From the NCBI GenBank assembly GCA_049299895.1, contig JBAQYF010000026.1, forward strand, positions 62,001-126,000: a DNA stretch of 64,000 nt, read 5' to 3'. This document shows, piece by piece, positions 51,104 through 59,740 of this stretch. This DNA is from CAIYYO01 sp049299895. Lineage in GTDB: Archaea; Altiarchaeota; Altiarchaeia; IMC4; QMZM01. Numbering within the stretch: position 1 is the stretch's first letter; each line of letters starts with the position of its first letter. The notes beneath the pieces are model-generated. The model was given only the letters and a program-made list of their open reading frames with translations, had not been told where the DNA came from and searched no databases. A program made the position numbers and the translations under genes.

Positions 51104-52702
51104 TCACGCGGGAAGGTAAGACATCGGGTCAGCCCATGAGTCGATCAGGTCTATCACTTCTCCCAGCCCAAATATCCCATCAAACCATTTGTATATCCCG
51201 CCGACCACTTCCAACAAAGACACGTCTTCGCACGGAGGACTGTTCCCGGGCATGACGCACTGCGGAACAGTAGACGATGTGGTCGAAGAGGTTGATGTGG
51301 AGGTAGTGGACGTAGAGGAAGAACTGCTGAAAGTGCTCGTCGTAGTCGATGTACTGCTCGTCGAGGACGTAGTCGTGCTTGTCGTCGTTGTCGAGGAGGT
51401 AGTTGTCGTGGTCGACGAGGTTGTAGTAGCTGTAGTCGACGTGCTCGAACTGGTTGTAGTCGACGTTGTCGTAGTCGTGGTAGTTGTCGTGCTGGTAGTC
51501 GTCGTAGTTGTGCACTGTAATGTTTTTATCCCCAAAAGAGGATTGGTTCCGACGGGAATGTTGATCGCGTATGCATATATCGTATGGCTCCTGCCGTCCT
51601 TTAAGCTGCCGGGCGTCGTAAAAGAAAATCCGTGATTTGCGTAGCCGCCGCATAGATCGGCCACCGCCTGCTCACGAACCACATTCGAGGATGCCGAGGC
51701 AAGGAATGAACCGCTGCCCGCCGGGCCGTCGACGTAAAAATGGACACCCAGGGGCATGGAGTAATCGTCCGAGTCGCAGGTCCAGCCATTAAAAATGTTG
51801 CAGTTTGCGCCGTCAAAGTATCCAATAGGGGAGTAGCTTACATTAACATAAAGCTTGGCTCCATCCCCAACGTCGGTCGTGCCCGAGGGAATCGAGCAGC
51901 TCCCCCTGCGGCAATATGCGATATGCGTGAGAGCATAAGGAGTGCTTGCCGTGATAACCCCGTGAGCGATCCAGTCCGCGCGCTCGGCTGCCACCTTGTT
52001 CTTATCCATGTGCGCAACGCCGGTATCGGACGCAAAGGTCCTCTCCCGGATCACCTGGTCGAACTTTGTCGCATATATGATGGATAGCGTCGTTCCTGCG
52101 AGTACGCCGGAATCGGTCCCGTAGAGAAACTGTTTTCCATAATACTTAATCATGTAGACGTACGGCTCGTTGCCGGGCGTGTCGTGATTGGCTATCAGGG
52201 GGGTCACAGTGTAAGGCCCGACGGCTGCCGGAACGTATGGCTCCAAATGGACCACATTGAGCAGGCCCGTTTTCCCATCGCTGGCAAGGTAACTGTTCAC
52301 CTGACTGACAACGGTAACCCCGCCATATAGGGTCATTTTAGTGGCGCTTGTGCGGGCCTGCGCGAGTGCGACTATCTGCGCAGTGTCGAAGTGGTCCAGG
52401 TGATGGTGCGTGATAAGGACATAGTTTATTGCATTCTTGTCGACACCATACTTGTTCAGGCGCGCAACGCCGCATGTGCCCTTGTTTCCTCCCGCGTCAT
52501 TGGTCCAGCATGAAAGATCCACCAGCAGGTCTTTGTTGACAAGGATCGAAGAAAGCTGGCGGCCATAGGTCTTCCAGCTGCTGGAGTCGGCGGCTCCCGT
52601 ACCGAGGAGATGGATGGACATCTGTTCCGTGTCTGCAAGAGCTATGCAGGAAAGAAGCATTAACACAAAAACACACTCCAGGAGCATGGATGCTTTGGGC
52701 AT
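51104..52702 (-). CDS. secreted metallo-beta-lactamase-fold hydrolase with Ser/Thr linker and dockerin-like C-terminal module
   Basis: The 532-residue protein has a signal peptide (1-23), a metallo-beta-lactamase domain (about 28-265) with the zinc motif H99-x-H101-x-D103-H104 in 'ITHHHLDH', a further ligand candidate in 'ANHDTPG' and Asp in 'YGTDSG'. A beta-sandwich domain (about 275-395) carries 'CNIFNGWTCDSDDYSMPLGV' and 'ANHGFSFTTPGSLKDG', a pattern seen in diverse secreted bacterial proteins. A nearly pure Thr/Ser linker (about 395-480) leads to the C-terminal module (482-532). Extracellular location of an MBL enzyme is notable; the substrate cannot be read. It lies 72 nt upstream of the BNR/LamG gene. 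Confidence 0.85.
   Translation of the reverse strand: MPKASMLLECVFVLMLLSCIALADTEQMSIHLLGTGAADSSSWKTYGRQLSSILVNKDLLVDLSCWTNDAGGNKGTCGVARLNKYGVDKNAINYVLITHHHLDHFDTAQIVALAQARTSATKMTLYGGVTVVSQVNSYLASDGKTGLLNVVHLEPYVPAAVGPYTVTPLIANHDTPGNEPYVYMIKYYGKQFLYGTDSGVLAGTTLSIIYATKFDQVIRERTFASDTGVAHMDKNKVAAERADWIAHGVITASTPYALTHIAYCRRGSCSIPSGTTDVGDGAKLYVNVSYSPIGYFDGANCNIFNGWTCDSDDYSMPLGVHFYVDGPAGSGSFLASASSNVVREQAVADLCGGYANHGFSFTTPGSLKDGRSHTIYAYAINIPVGTNPLLGIKTLQCTTTTTTSTTTTTTTTTSTTTSSSTSTTATTTSSTTTTTSSTTTTSTTTSSTSSTSTTTSTFSSSSSTSTTSTSTSSTTSSTVPQCVMPGNSPPCEDVSLLEVVGGIYKWFDGIFGLGEVIDLIDSWADPMSYLPA
51270..51525. repeat. trinucleotide-like tract encoding the Thr/Ser linker
   Basis: On the plus strand the tract is dominated by GTAGTCGTC/GTTGTCGTG-type triplets, the complement of ACN and TCN codons. 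It is imperfect enough to keep a frame but repetitive enough to allow slippage. Similar shorter tracts occur at 48395-48510 and 13690-13780, and encode the linkers of two other exported proteins. Confidence 0.8.
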
Positions 52703-52793
52703 AATTATATTTGGAGTTGTATCATGAAAACAAGATATCTGCCAATGTGGAAATGGCCGCTTGAGTATAAGGCCGAAATTTAATCCCCTACTC

Positions 52794-52803
52794 TTTAATA
52801 TAC
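52794..52803 (+). promoter_or_regulatory. TATA box of ileS
   Basis: TTTAATATAC at 52794-52803 lies 20-29 nt before the ileS ATG, the geometry of a leaderless archaeal promoter. No T-box-like leader is possible in such a short distance. Confidence 0.5.
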
Positions 52804-52822
52804 TTTACTTTTTGCATTCGAA

Positions 52823-55800
52823 ATGGCTCAATTAAACCTCCGCGAAATAGAGAAGGAAGTAAAGGACTACTGGACCGGGAAGGACATATATAACGCAGTC
52901 ATTGAGTCCCGGATAGGAGGAAAGAAGTTCTATTTCTGCCAGGGCCCGCCTTTCACGAGCGGACACGCACACGTAGGCCACGCCTGGAATACTACGATAA
53001 AGGACTGGGTGCTGCGTTACCAGACCATGCAGGGCTGTGACGTCTTCCGGCGTGCGGGATGGGACATGCACGGTCTCCCGATAGAGGTCAAGGTCGAGGA
53101 GACGGTCCTTAAGAGCAGGAGCAAGAAGGAGATAGAGCAGTTCGGGATAGAGAATTTCATATCGGAGTGCAAAAAATTCGCCATAAGGAACATGAACAGC
53201 ATGACTGTTCAACTGAGCAGGCTGGGCGCATGGCTGGACTGGGAAGACCCCTACATGACTCTTGACCGAAAGTATATGGAGAGCGTGTGGTATGGCATAA
53301 AGAAGGCCCATGACAAGGACTTGCTCTACGAAGACAAGCAGGTCATCCACTGGTGTCCGCGCTGCGAGACGGCTGTTGCAGGCTACGAGGTAAAGGACGA
53401 ATACAGGGAAGTTACAGATCATTCAATCTACGTCAAGGCGAAGGTTAAAGGAAAAGACAATGAATACGTCCTTGTCTGGACGACTACGCCCTGGACCCTT
53501 CCCGCGAACGTTGCTATCGCAGTGAACCCAGGTTACCAGTATGTCAAAGCAAGCTACAAGGGCGAGACATTGATACTTGTCAAAGACAGGCTTCCTGCCG
53601 TTCTTAAGAAGGATTACAGGATAATAGAAGAATTCCCCGGAAGCAAACTAGAAGGCTTGGAATACATATCCATCCTCGACATACCCCTCCAGAAGGACAT
53701 AGTCCACAAAGTCGCCCTCGCACCGGAAGCAGTCACGCTCGAAGACGGTACGGGATGCGTTCACATCGCCCCGGGCCACGGAGAGGAAGACTCGAAGATA
53801 GGGAAAAGATACGGGCTCGTTGCGCCTTCGCCCGTGGACGAAACAGGGAAACTAACCGCAGAACCCTATAAAGGCATCTACATCAGGGACGCAAACGGCA
53901 TAATCATAAAAGACCTTGAAAAAATAGGAAAACTCCTCCGGGAAGAGACCATATCCCACAGGTACCCGCACTGCTGGAGATGTAAGACCCCTCTTATAAT
54001 GAGGGCAACCAAACAGTGGTTTCTTGCAGTTTCCAAGATACGCGAACAGCTTCTCGCAAATAACAAAGGAGTGGATTGGGTCCCGGATTGGATAGGCTCC
54101 GGCCGCTTCGAGAACTGGCTCATGAACGCAAGGGACTGGTGCATCTCCAGGCAGAGGTACTGGAATACTCCTCTTCCGGTCTGGACATGCGAATGCGGGC
54201 ATATGGAGGTAATAGGCTCGATTAAGGAACTCGCCGAAAAGTCGGCACACGAGCTCGACACGGACTCATTGGACCTGCACAGGCCCTACATAGACAAAGT
54301 GCATCTGAAATGTAAGTGCGGAAAAGAGATGCACCGGGTAAAAGACGTCCTAGACGTATGGATCGATTCAGGCTCCGCGTCCTGGGCGAATCTCTTATAC
54401 CCGCATGAAACGGACAAATTCGACAGATTATTCCCGGCGGATTTCATAACCGAGGGAAGCGATCAGACAAGGGGCTGGTTTTATTCGCTTTTGGTGATGG
54501 GGACGATAGCCTTCGACAAAGCACCTTATAAACAGGTCCTGTATCACGGATTCTCCCTGGACAGCGAAGGCCGCAAGATGAGCAAGTCCCTCGGCAACGT
54601 CGTAGACCCGATGGACGTCATGGACAAGCACGGAGCGGACGTATTCCGGTTCTATGTGCTCTCGGCGACTGTTCCATGGGACGACCTGTGCTTCTCATGG
54701 GAGGGCCTCGTCTCAGTCGAAAGGAACCTGAACATCCTATGGAATGTTTACTCCTTCGCGGACACATACATGAAGCTGGACAACTACGACCCAAAAAGAG
54801 AGTATATGATGGAGCTTGCGACAGAGGATAAATGGATTCTCTCCAGGTACAACTCTCTTGTAAAGGAAGTATCGTCCGCCGCTGAGAGGAGGTATCCGCA
54901 CGAGTACTGCAGGCCGATAAACGATTTCGTCCTCGAACTGTCACGCTGGTATGTGAAGCTTATCAGGGACAGGGTCTGGATGGAAGGAGAGGACCCAAGA
55001 AAGATGTCAGTGCACTACACGATGCACACGGTCCTCACGGGCCTTTCGTTACTGCTGGCGCCTGTGACACCGCATTACTCCGAGTACCTGTACCGCAGAT
55101 TAACCGGCGAAAAGAGCGTACACCTGCAAAATTGGCCGACGGCAGACGAATCCATGATAGACCCTATCCTCGAAAAGGACATGATAGTCGCCCAGCAGAT
55201 AGTCGAATGCGCGAATGCCGCCCGCCAGACCGCAGGGATAAAGCTACGCTGGCCGATAACAAGAATAATGATAGCCCTCAAAGAAGACTTTGACATAAAA
55301 CCCTACGAAGCATTGATACTCAAGTCCTGCAACGCAAAATCCCTGGAACTGAAAGAGATAAAAGCAGGAGTGGCGGTTAAGCCGAACCTTGCGACCGTAG
55401 GCCCCAAATACAAGAAAGACGCGGGCAGGATAATGCAGCACCTGAAAACTGCGGACGCAGCAAAGGTAAAGGAGGAAGTAGACAAAACAGGGAAATACAA
55501 GATAGACACTATCGTCCTGGAAGCAACCGACCTCCTGTTCGAGTCTAAGCTGCCGGAAGACCTCGTAGCCCAGGAATTCACCGGAGGAATGGTCTACATA
55601 GACTCAAAGATGGACCCCCGCCTGGTCTCGGAGTCCATGGCAAGAGAGGTAATACGCAGGATACAGGCTATGAGAAAGGAGATGAACCTGCAGGAGATGG
55701 AAGCAGTCAGCTCCCATCTTGAATGCGACCAGGAATTCGCAAAATACGTCCAGGAGAACCAGGCGGCGATCGAAAAGGAGACCAGGAGCCGTATAAGCCT

Positions 55801-55879
55801 GGAAAAACCCGCAGGCGCAAGCTACGAAAAAGCCTGGGACATAGAAGGAAGCGAAATAATGATAAGAATAGTCAAATAG
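52823..55879 (+). CDS. ileS: isoleucyl-tRNA synthetase
   Basis: The 1018-residue class I synthetase has the HIGH motif as HVGH (50-53, in 'FTSGHAHVGHAW'), the KMSKS loop at 585-589 ('GRKMSKSLGNVVDP'), the editing domain with 'TTTPWTLPANVAIAVNP' and 'GTGCVHIAPGHGEED', and 'RATKQWFLAV'. The 'GWDMHGLPIEVKVEE' segment and the domain lengths identify IleRS rather than ValRS or LeuRS. It is of the eukaryote/archaea-like type. It is transcribed divergently from the secreted MBL gene. Confidence 0.98.
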   Translation: MAQLNLREIEKEVKDYWTGKDIYNAVIESRIGGKKFYFCQGPPFTSGHAHVGHAWNTTIKDWVLRYQTMQGCDVFRRAGWDMHGLPIEVKVEETVLKSRSKKEIEQFGIENFISECKKFAIRNMNSMTVQLSRLGAWLDWEDPYMTLDRKYMESVWYGIKKAHDKDLLYEDKQVIHWCPRCETAVAGYEVKDEYREVTDHSIYVKAKVKGKDNEYVLVWTTTPWTLPANVAIAVNPGYQYVKASYKGETLILVKDRLPAVLKKDYRIIEEFPGSKLEGLEYISILDIPLQKDIVHKVALAPEAVTLEDGTGCVHIAPGHGEEDSKIGKRYGLVAPSPVDETGKLTAEPYKGIYIRDANGIIIKDLEKIGKLLREETISHRYPHCWRCKTPLIMRATKQWFLAVSKIREQLLANNKGVDWVPDWIGSGRFENWLMNARDWCISRQRYWNTPLPVWTCECGHMEVIGSIKELAEKSAHELDTDSLDLHRPYIDKVHLKCKCGKEMHRVKDVLDVWIDSGSASWANLLYPHETDKFDRLFPADFITEGSDQTRGWFYSLLVMGTIAFDKAPYKQVLYHGFSLDSEGRKMSKSLGNVVDPMDVMDKHGADVFRFYVLSATVPWDDLCFSWEGLVSVERNLNILWNVYSFADTYMKLDNYDPKREYMMELATEDKWILSRYNSLVKEVSSAAERRYPHEYCRPINDFVLELSRWYVKLIRDRVWMEGEDPRKMSVHYTMHTVLTGLSLLLAPVTPHYSEYLYRRLTGEKSVHLQNWPTADESMIDPILEKDMIVAQQIVECANAARQTAGIKLRWPITRIMIALKEDFDIKPYEALILKSCNAKSLELKEIKAGVAVKPNLATVGPKYKKDAGRIMQHLKTADAAKVKEEVDKTGKYKIDTIVLEATDLLFESKLPEDLVAQEFTGGMVYIDSKMDPRLVSESMAREVIRRIQAMRKEMNLQEMEAVSSHLECDQEFAKYVQENQAAIEKETRSRISLEKPAGASYEKAWDIEGSEIMIRIVK

Positions 55880-56065
55880 CTTAACGCAGCTAATAGAGTA
55901 CCATAAACACTGTTTAAGATAAGTAAGCTATTGCACTGAGGCAAAAGTTTGCAAATCAATAATTATCTCCGGGCTCTTTGAAGAGGGATATCCTTGCAAA
56001 TTTGTAATAACGGCTATTGCATCTATTAACGGAGAAGTATCAGAAGTATTTGGACGGGGTAAATC

Positions 56066-56689
56066 ATGGAATATATCCGGAAAAAACTTAGCAGTAATAA
56101 CATAACAGAAAGAATTCTTTTTACGGCAATTCTTTTCTTCATCGTGTTTTTCGGCGTAACGATCATTAGCTATTTTCTGCTTCCGGGCGGACTACTTAAA
56201 AACAAAAATCCCCTGCAGGGTTGGGAGACCTCAGACAACAGCTTTGTCTTAACATTGCAGATATTCTTTTATAACATGCTTTCAGTAATCCTTATTGTTT
56301 TAGCAAGCCTGTTTGGAAAAAAGGGAGAAGGTGAAACAGAATACCTTTCTGTCGGATATACGGCATTTTTCACGTTGATTTGCATTAATGCCGTGACCCT
56401 AGGAACATGGTCTTTCTCGGTTGAACATGACGCGGTTCCGCTCTTGGACAGGATAACCCGGACTTTTGACCTCGTTCACCGGGCGGGCCTGTGGGAAATG
56501 ATGGGACAACTGCTGATAACCTGCGCAGTCGCCCACATCGCCACAGTGCTTACCAGTGGAAAAAACACTATCACAAAAAAAATCAATGACATCCGCCTCA
56601 CGAAAACAGAAAAGACAGTGCTAATTACAGGCTTCGTTCTTATGCTGACCGGTGCAGTTGTAGAAAGTATCGGCATAAACGCTTTGTAA
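56066..56689 (+). CDS. multi-pass membrane protein of unknown function
   Basis: The 207-residue protein has about five hydrophobic segments (approximately 18-40, 67-85, 95-115, 145-165 and 185-203) and a conserved-looking loop 'LPGGLLKNKNPLQGWETSDNSF', read as LPGGLL and NPLQGWETSDNS. It resembles SpoIIM-like or CAAX-related small membrane proteins only in general shape; I do not recognise a family. It lies 186 nt after ileS. That gap holds an AT-rich sequence with no gene, and the 293-nt gap downstream is also without a clear gene. Confidence 0.55.
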   Translation: MEYIRKKLSSNNITERILFTAILFFIVFFGVTIISYFLLPGGLLKNKNPLQGWETSDNSFVLTLQIFFYNMLSVILIVLASLFGKKGEGETEYLSVGYTAFFTLICINAVTLGTWSFSVEHDAVPLLDRITRTFDLVHRAGLWEMMGQLLITCAVAHIATVLTSGKNTITKKINDIRLTKTEKTVLITGFVLMLTGAVVESIGINAL

Positions 56690-56720
56690 CGCGTATGCAA
56701 CTATCGGGCAATTCTTCGTT

Positions 56721-56740
56721 CATGCCCAGGGAAGGGCATG
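56721..56740. repeat. hairpin in a 293-nt gene-poor gap
   Basis: CATGCCC and GGGCATG pair perfectly around an AGGGAA loop. It lies 32 nt after the membrane gene's stop and is a candidate terminator. The gap 56690-56982 around it has no convincing gene: short frames of 70-76 codons exist on the plus strand but have no recognisable start signals or family likeness. Confidence 0.45.
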
Positions 56741-56982
56741 ATCGGAGCCATAGAACGGAGTTCTTGGACGTATTACACCCCCAGTTCACTCCAGTCTGCA
56801 TGCAAAAGACTGCCGGGATGCTTCACCATAGAAGCCAGTCAACTCATTCACAGACCCGGAAACGAAACCCAAACGAAACACTTCCAAGACCTCGGCACCA
56901 TAATAAACAGTTCAGCATATTTTAAGCGTGAAATTCTATTAATAATACTCTTATCTTAGATTATTCTATTTATTTTGGAAAG

Positions 56983-57267
56983 ATGAAAGGATCAAAAGGG
57001 TATAGACGGAAGAGCAGAGGAATTAAGGTTGCACCAAGGGAAAGGGGCAAAATACACATTAAAAGATACATGAAAGACTTCAGCGAGTCCGACAGGGTAT
57101 CAATCGACATCGACGCCGCGTTCCAGAACATACCCCATCCCCGGTTCCAGGGGAGGAGCGGCCATGTCGTAGGAAAGCAGGGCAGGGCTTACTTTGTCCA
57201 GATATTCGACGGGAGCATGGAGAAAACGCTTCTTGTTAATCCAGAGCATCTAGTATCCCTGAAATAA
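56983..57267 (+). CDS. rpl21e: ribosomal protein eL21 (L21e)
   Basis: The 94-residue protein begins 'KGSKGYRRKSRGI' and contains 'FSESDRVSIDIDAAFQNIPHP' (in parts: DRVSIDID, NIPHPRFQG) and 'GRSGHVVGKQGRAYFVQI', the eL21 SH3-like barrel. It starts the eL21-Rpo4-DUF655 cluster that is conserved across many archaea. The AT-rich sequence before it (TATTTATTTT) may hold its promoter. Confidence 0.97.
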   Translation: MKGSKGYRRKSRGIKVAPRERGKIHIKRYMKDFSESDRVSIDIDAAFQNIPHPRFQGRSGHVVGKQGRAYFVQIFDGSMEKTLLVNPEHLVSLK

Positions 57268-57294
57268 AAGGGATCATTTCTAGGGTGATAAAAC

Positions 57295-57639
57295 ATGAAT
57301 GTTATTGCTGAAAAAAACGTTACACTTGCAGAGGTCAAAAATATCCTCAAGGACAAGAAGAAGGAATACGAAGATGCCGAAAAAGAGCTGTTCTACGAGC
57401 AGAAGAGGGCATATGACCATGCAACCAAGGCTGCAAAGCTCAGCATGAAGGATGCTAAGAAGCTGGTGGACGAAGTAAAAGCAATAGGCCTTTCGCTTTC
57501 CGAAGACCAGATAATAAAGATAGTAGACCTCCTGCCTGAGACTGTCGACGACGTAAGAGCCATCTTCGCAAAGGAGAGATTCAAGTATACCGAAGAGGAC
57601 ATCACCAAGATATTGGATGTCGTGGCTCATTACAGATAA
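57295..57639 (+). CDS. rpoF: DNA-directed RNA polymerase subunit Rpo4 (F)
   Basis: The 114-residue protein matches archaeal Rpo4/RPB4: 'VTLAEVKNILKDKKKEYEDA', 'ELFYEQKRAYDHATKAAKL', and the HRDC-like end 'LLPETVDDVRAIFAKER'. With Rpo7 it forms the stalk of the polymerase. Rpo7 is not in this window. GGTG lies 5-8 nt before the ATG. It stands between eL21 and DUF655, as in other archaea. Confidence 0.95.
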   Translation: MNVIAEKNVTLAEVKNILKDKKKEYEDAEKELFYEQKRAYDHATKAAKLSMKDAKKLVDEVKAIGLSLSEDQIIKIVDLLPETVDDVRAIFAKERFKYTEEDITKILDVVAHYR

Positions 57640-57659
57640 TTCTGTATAAGGGGTGTAAA

Positions 57660-58235
57660 ATGAGAAAAGACGAATACGTCCGCATTCTGGATTATCTGCC
57701 AAAAGGCAAATCCGATGTCCCGCCTCACAAGCGAAAGCCCATAGCCCAGGCAGTGGGCGAAAAATATTTCTCCCTCCTGGAGCTCGTCCCAAGAGAAGGC
57801 ATGGCCTTCGAACTAGGGGAAAGGATATACATCGGGGAAGGCACCCGCGACAGGGTAGACCATATCGAAAGAAGGATAAAATACGAATGGCTCACACCCA
57901 TCGCCAAATCAGAGCTCCCGTTCGTCCTCGAAAAAGCGATAAAAGACGACGAAGCAAACTTTATAGAGTTCTATAACACCGCAGGTTCCATAAGCACAAG
58001 ACAGCACAAGCTGGAAGTCATGCCCAGGATCGGCAAAAGACACAGGGACGACATCCTAAGAGAGCGGGAAGCAACCCCGTTCAAGGATTTCGCAGACATG
58101 CAGGCAAGACTGAAAAGCGTCCCGGACCCGGTAAGGATAATCGCAGACAAGATAGTAGAGGAACTGCAGGGAGCAAGCAAGTACTACCTGTTCGTCCCGG
58201 TGATAAGAGACCGCGATCTGCAGGAAAGGTACTAA
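57660..58235 (+). CDS. DUF655 family protein (putative RNA-binding, HhH-containing)
   Basis: The 191-residue protein has the DUF655 start 'VRILDYLPKGKSD' with 'AQAVGEKYFSLLELVPREG', a central strand region with 'GERIYIGEGTRDRVDHI', and a helix-hairpin-helix-like part 'LEVMPRIGKRHRDDILRERE'. The family is archaeal and associated with translation genes; its role is not established. It follows rpoF by 20 nt and GGGGTG precedes its ATG. The rRNA dimethyltransferase gene ksgA often found next is absent. Confidence 0.9.
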   Translation: MRKDEYVRILDYLPKGKSDVPPHKRKPIAQAVGEKYFSLLELVPREGMAFELGERIYIGEGTRDRVDHIERRIKYEWLTPIAKSELPFVLEKAIKDDEANFIEFYNTAGSISTRQHKLEVMPRIGKRHRDDILREREATPFKDFADMQARLKSVPDPVRIIADKIVEELQGASKYYLFVPVIRDRDLQERY

Positions 58236-58341
58236 ACTCCCCTTTTTTTATTCAACACAGCAAGCGGAAAAGGATTCCCCATTTATCTGCGTCCGCTCTG
58301 AATTCTTAACTATTCTATACAACCAGTGGATACTGCCGGAA

Positions 58342-58833
58342 ATGAGCGTACCAATCTGCGCTATATGCGCCAAAACAGGAGTGCTGTGCAACGCTTGCGA
58401 AGCAAAGCTTGCCAAGGGACAGATAACAGAGATGGACGTAGAACTGGCAAAGATATTCTATGAATCGGAGATGGAAGATACGGGATTCGAAAGAGCAATT
58501 GACACTGGAGAATATGTCCTCATACTCGCCAAGAAAGAGAACATCGGAAAGATAATAGGAAAAGGCGGCGACAACATACGCATGATCGCAAAGAAATTGG
58601 GCAAACGGGTCCGGGCCATCGGAACAGAGAGCCTGCAGGACACCATACGCGACTTCGTTGCCCCCGCGCAGATAAACTCCGTAAACAAGGTCTACCGCCC
58701 TGACGGAACCCGCGTCACCCGCATACGAATAAACAAGAACGACAGAAAAAGGCTGAGGATGGACATAAAAGAGATCGAACGCCTTGTTTGCTCGCTCACA
58801 TCAGACAAAATAGAGATATCGATAGACGAATGA
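58342..58833 (+). CDS. KH-domain RNA-binding protein with N-terminal cysteine motif
   Basis: The 163-residue protein starts with a four-cysteine motif (C6-x2-C9, C16-x2-C19; 'PICAICAKTGVLCNACEAK') and carries a KH domain with 'KENIGKIIGKGGDNIRMIAKKL' (GKGG loop about residues 73-76). It continues with 'VRAIGTESLQDTIRDF' and an OB-like or strand-rich end. This combination is a conserved archaeal family related to NusA-type KH proteins. A role in transcription or RNA handling is likely by analogy. It is 10 nt before the GGGP synthase gene. Confidence 0.85.
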   Translation: MSVPICAICAKTGVLCNACEAKLAKGQITEMDVELAKIFYESEMEDTGFERAIDTGEYVLILAKKENIGKIIGKGGDNIRMIAKKLGKRVRAIGTESLQDTIRDFVAPAQINSVNKVYRPDGTRVTRIRINKNDRKRLRMDIKEIERLVCSLTSDKIEISIDE

Positions 58834-58843
58834 TTATAACAGA

Positions 58844-59578
58844 ATGAACTATCTGGAAGACCTGATAAAAAAACAGGGAAAAGCCCATTTCACATTAATA
58901 GACCCGGAAAACCAATCGCCTGAAGACGCGGGCATGCGCGCGAAGATATGCCGGGACTACGGCAGCAGCGCGATTATGATAGGCGGTTCGACCGTGAGAG
59001 ACGGGAAAACCGTTTACAAAACCATAGATGCGATAAAGAAGCAGGCAGGCCTCCCCACCATCCTTTTCCCCAATTCTGCGCACGCGATATCAGAGAACGC
59101 GGATTACATATTCTACATGATGCTCATGAACTCGACCGACAGAAGATTCCTCCTCGGAGAACAGATCAAGGCAGTTCCATCGATAAAGAAATGGAACGTT
59201 AAGCCCATAGCCATGGGTTACATAGTCGTCAGCATGAGCAAGACTCCTACAACCGTTGAAAAGGTCGCATGCCTCGATCGGATAGGAGAAGAAGACGTAG
59301 AAAAAGCCGTTAATTACGCCCTTGCGGCAAAATACCTGAACCTGCAGTGCGTCTATCTGGAAGCAGGATCCGGTGCCGAGAAGCCAGTTCCTAACGGGAT
59401 GATAAAAGCCGTGAGAAAAGTAGTCGACATCCCGATAATCGTCGGCGGCGGAATAAGAGACGGAAAGACCGCGAAGGAAAAAACGGATGCGGGAGCGGAC
59501 ATAATCGTCAACGGATCGGTCAGCGAAGAGAACTCTGAAAAGATCAAAGGCATAATCGAAGCGATAAAAAAACCCTGA
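58844..59578 (+). CDS. geranylgeranylglyceryl phosphate synthase (GGGPS)
   Basis: The 244-residue TIM-barrel protein shows 'HFTLIDPENQSPEDA' at strand 1, 'SSAIMIGGSTV', 'LPTILFPNSAHAISENADYI' in two parts, 'CVYLEAGSGAEKPV' and the phosphate loop 'PIIVGGGIRDGKTA' with 'ADIIVNGS'. The enzyme joins sn-glycerol 1-phosphate to geranylgeranyl diphosphate, the first committed step of archaeal membrane lipid synthesis. Length and motifs match archaeal enzymes better than the bacterial PcrB group. Confidence 0.95.
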   Translation: MNYLEDLIKKQGKAHFTLIDPENQSPEDAGMRAKICRDYGSSAIMIGGSTVRDGKTVYKTIDAIKKQAGLPTILFPNSAHAISENADYIFYMMLMNSTDRRFLLGEQIKAVPSIKKWNVKPIAMGYIVVSMSKTPTTVEKVACLDRIGEEDVEKAVNYALAAKYLNLQCVYLEAGSGAEKPVPNGMIKAVRKVVDIPIIVGGGIRDGKTAKEKTDAGADIIVNGSVSEENSEKIKGIIEAIKKP

Positions 59579-59684
59579 AAAGAGCATCCTGCATAGAATA
59601 AATCCTGCATAGTTCAAGTATTTTTGCGTTTTTTTGGACACAATCCTGACGTGATAAACTGATATGCTGTACTTTAGTACCTGG

Positions 59685-59734
59685 CCTTTTTATACTTATA
59701 ACGTAATAATTCTAATCCAAACAAAATCAGGTGG
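59685..59734 (+). promoter_or_regulatory. promoter and ribosome binding site of the histone gene
   Basis: CTTTTTATACTTATA at 59686-59700 is a TATA candidate about 45 nt before the ATG. AGGTGG at 59729-59734, six bases before ATG 59741, is a strong ribosome binding site and decides the start codon over the in-frame TTG at 59735. Two copies of ATCCTGCATA lie upstream, at 59587-59596 and 59603-59612. Confidence 0.55.
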
Positions 59735-59740
59735 TTGATA

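Noticed and set aside
55880..56065. Tail duplication after ileS
   Set aside because: The 186-nt gap was compared by eye with the last codons of ileS and no second copy was found.
56690..56982. SRP RNA or RNase P RNA
   Set aside because: None of the conserved core sequences of either RNA could be found on either strand.
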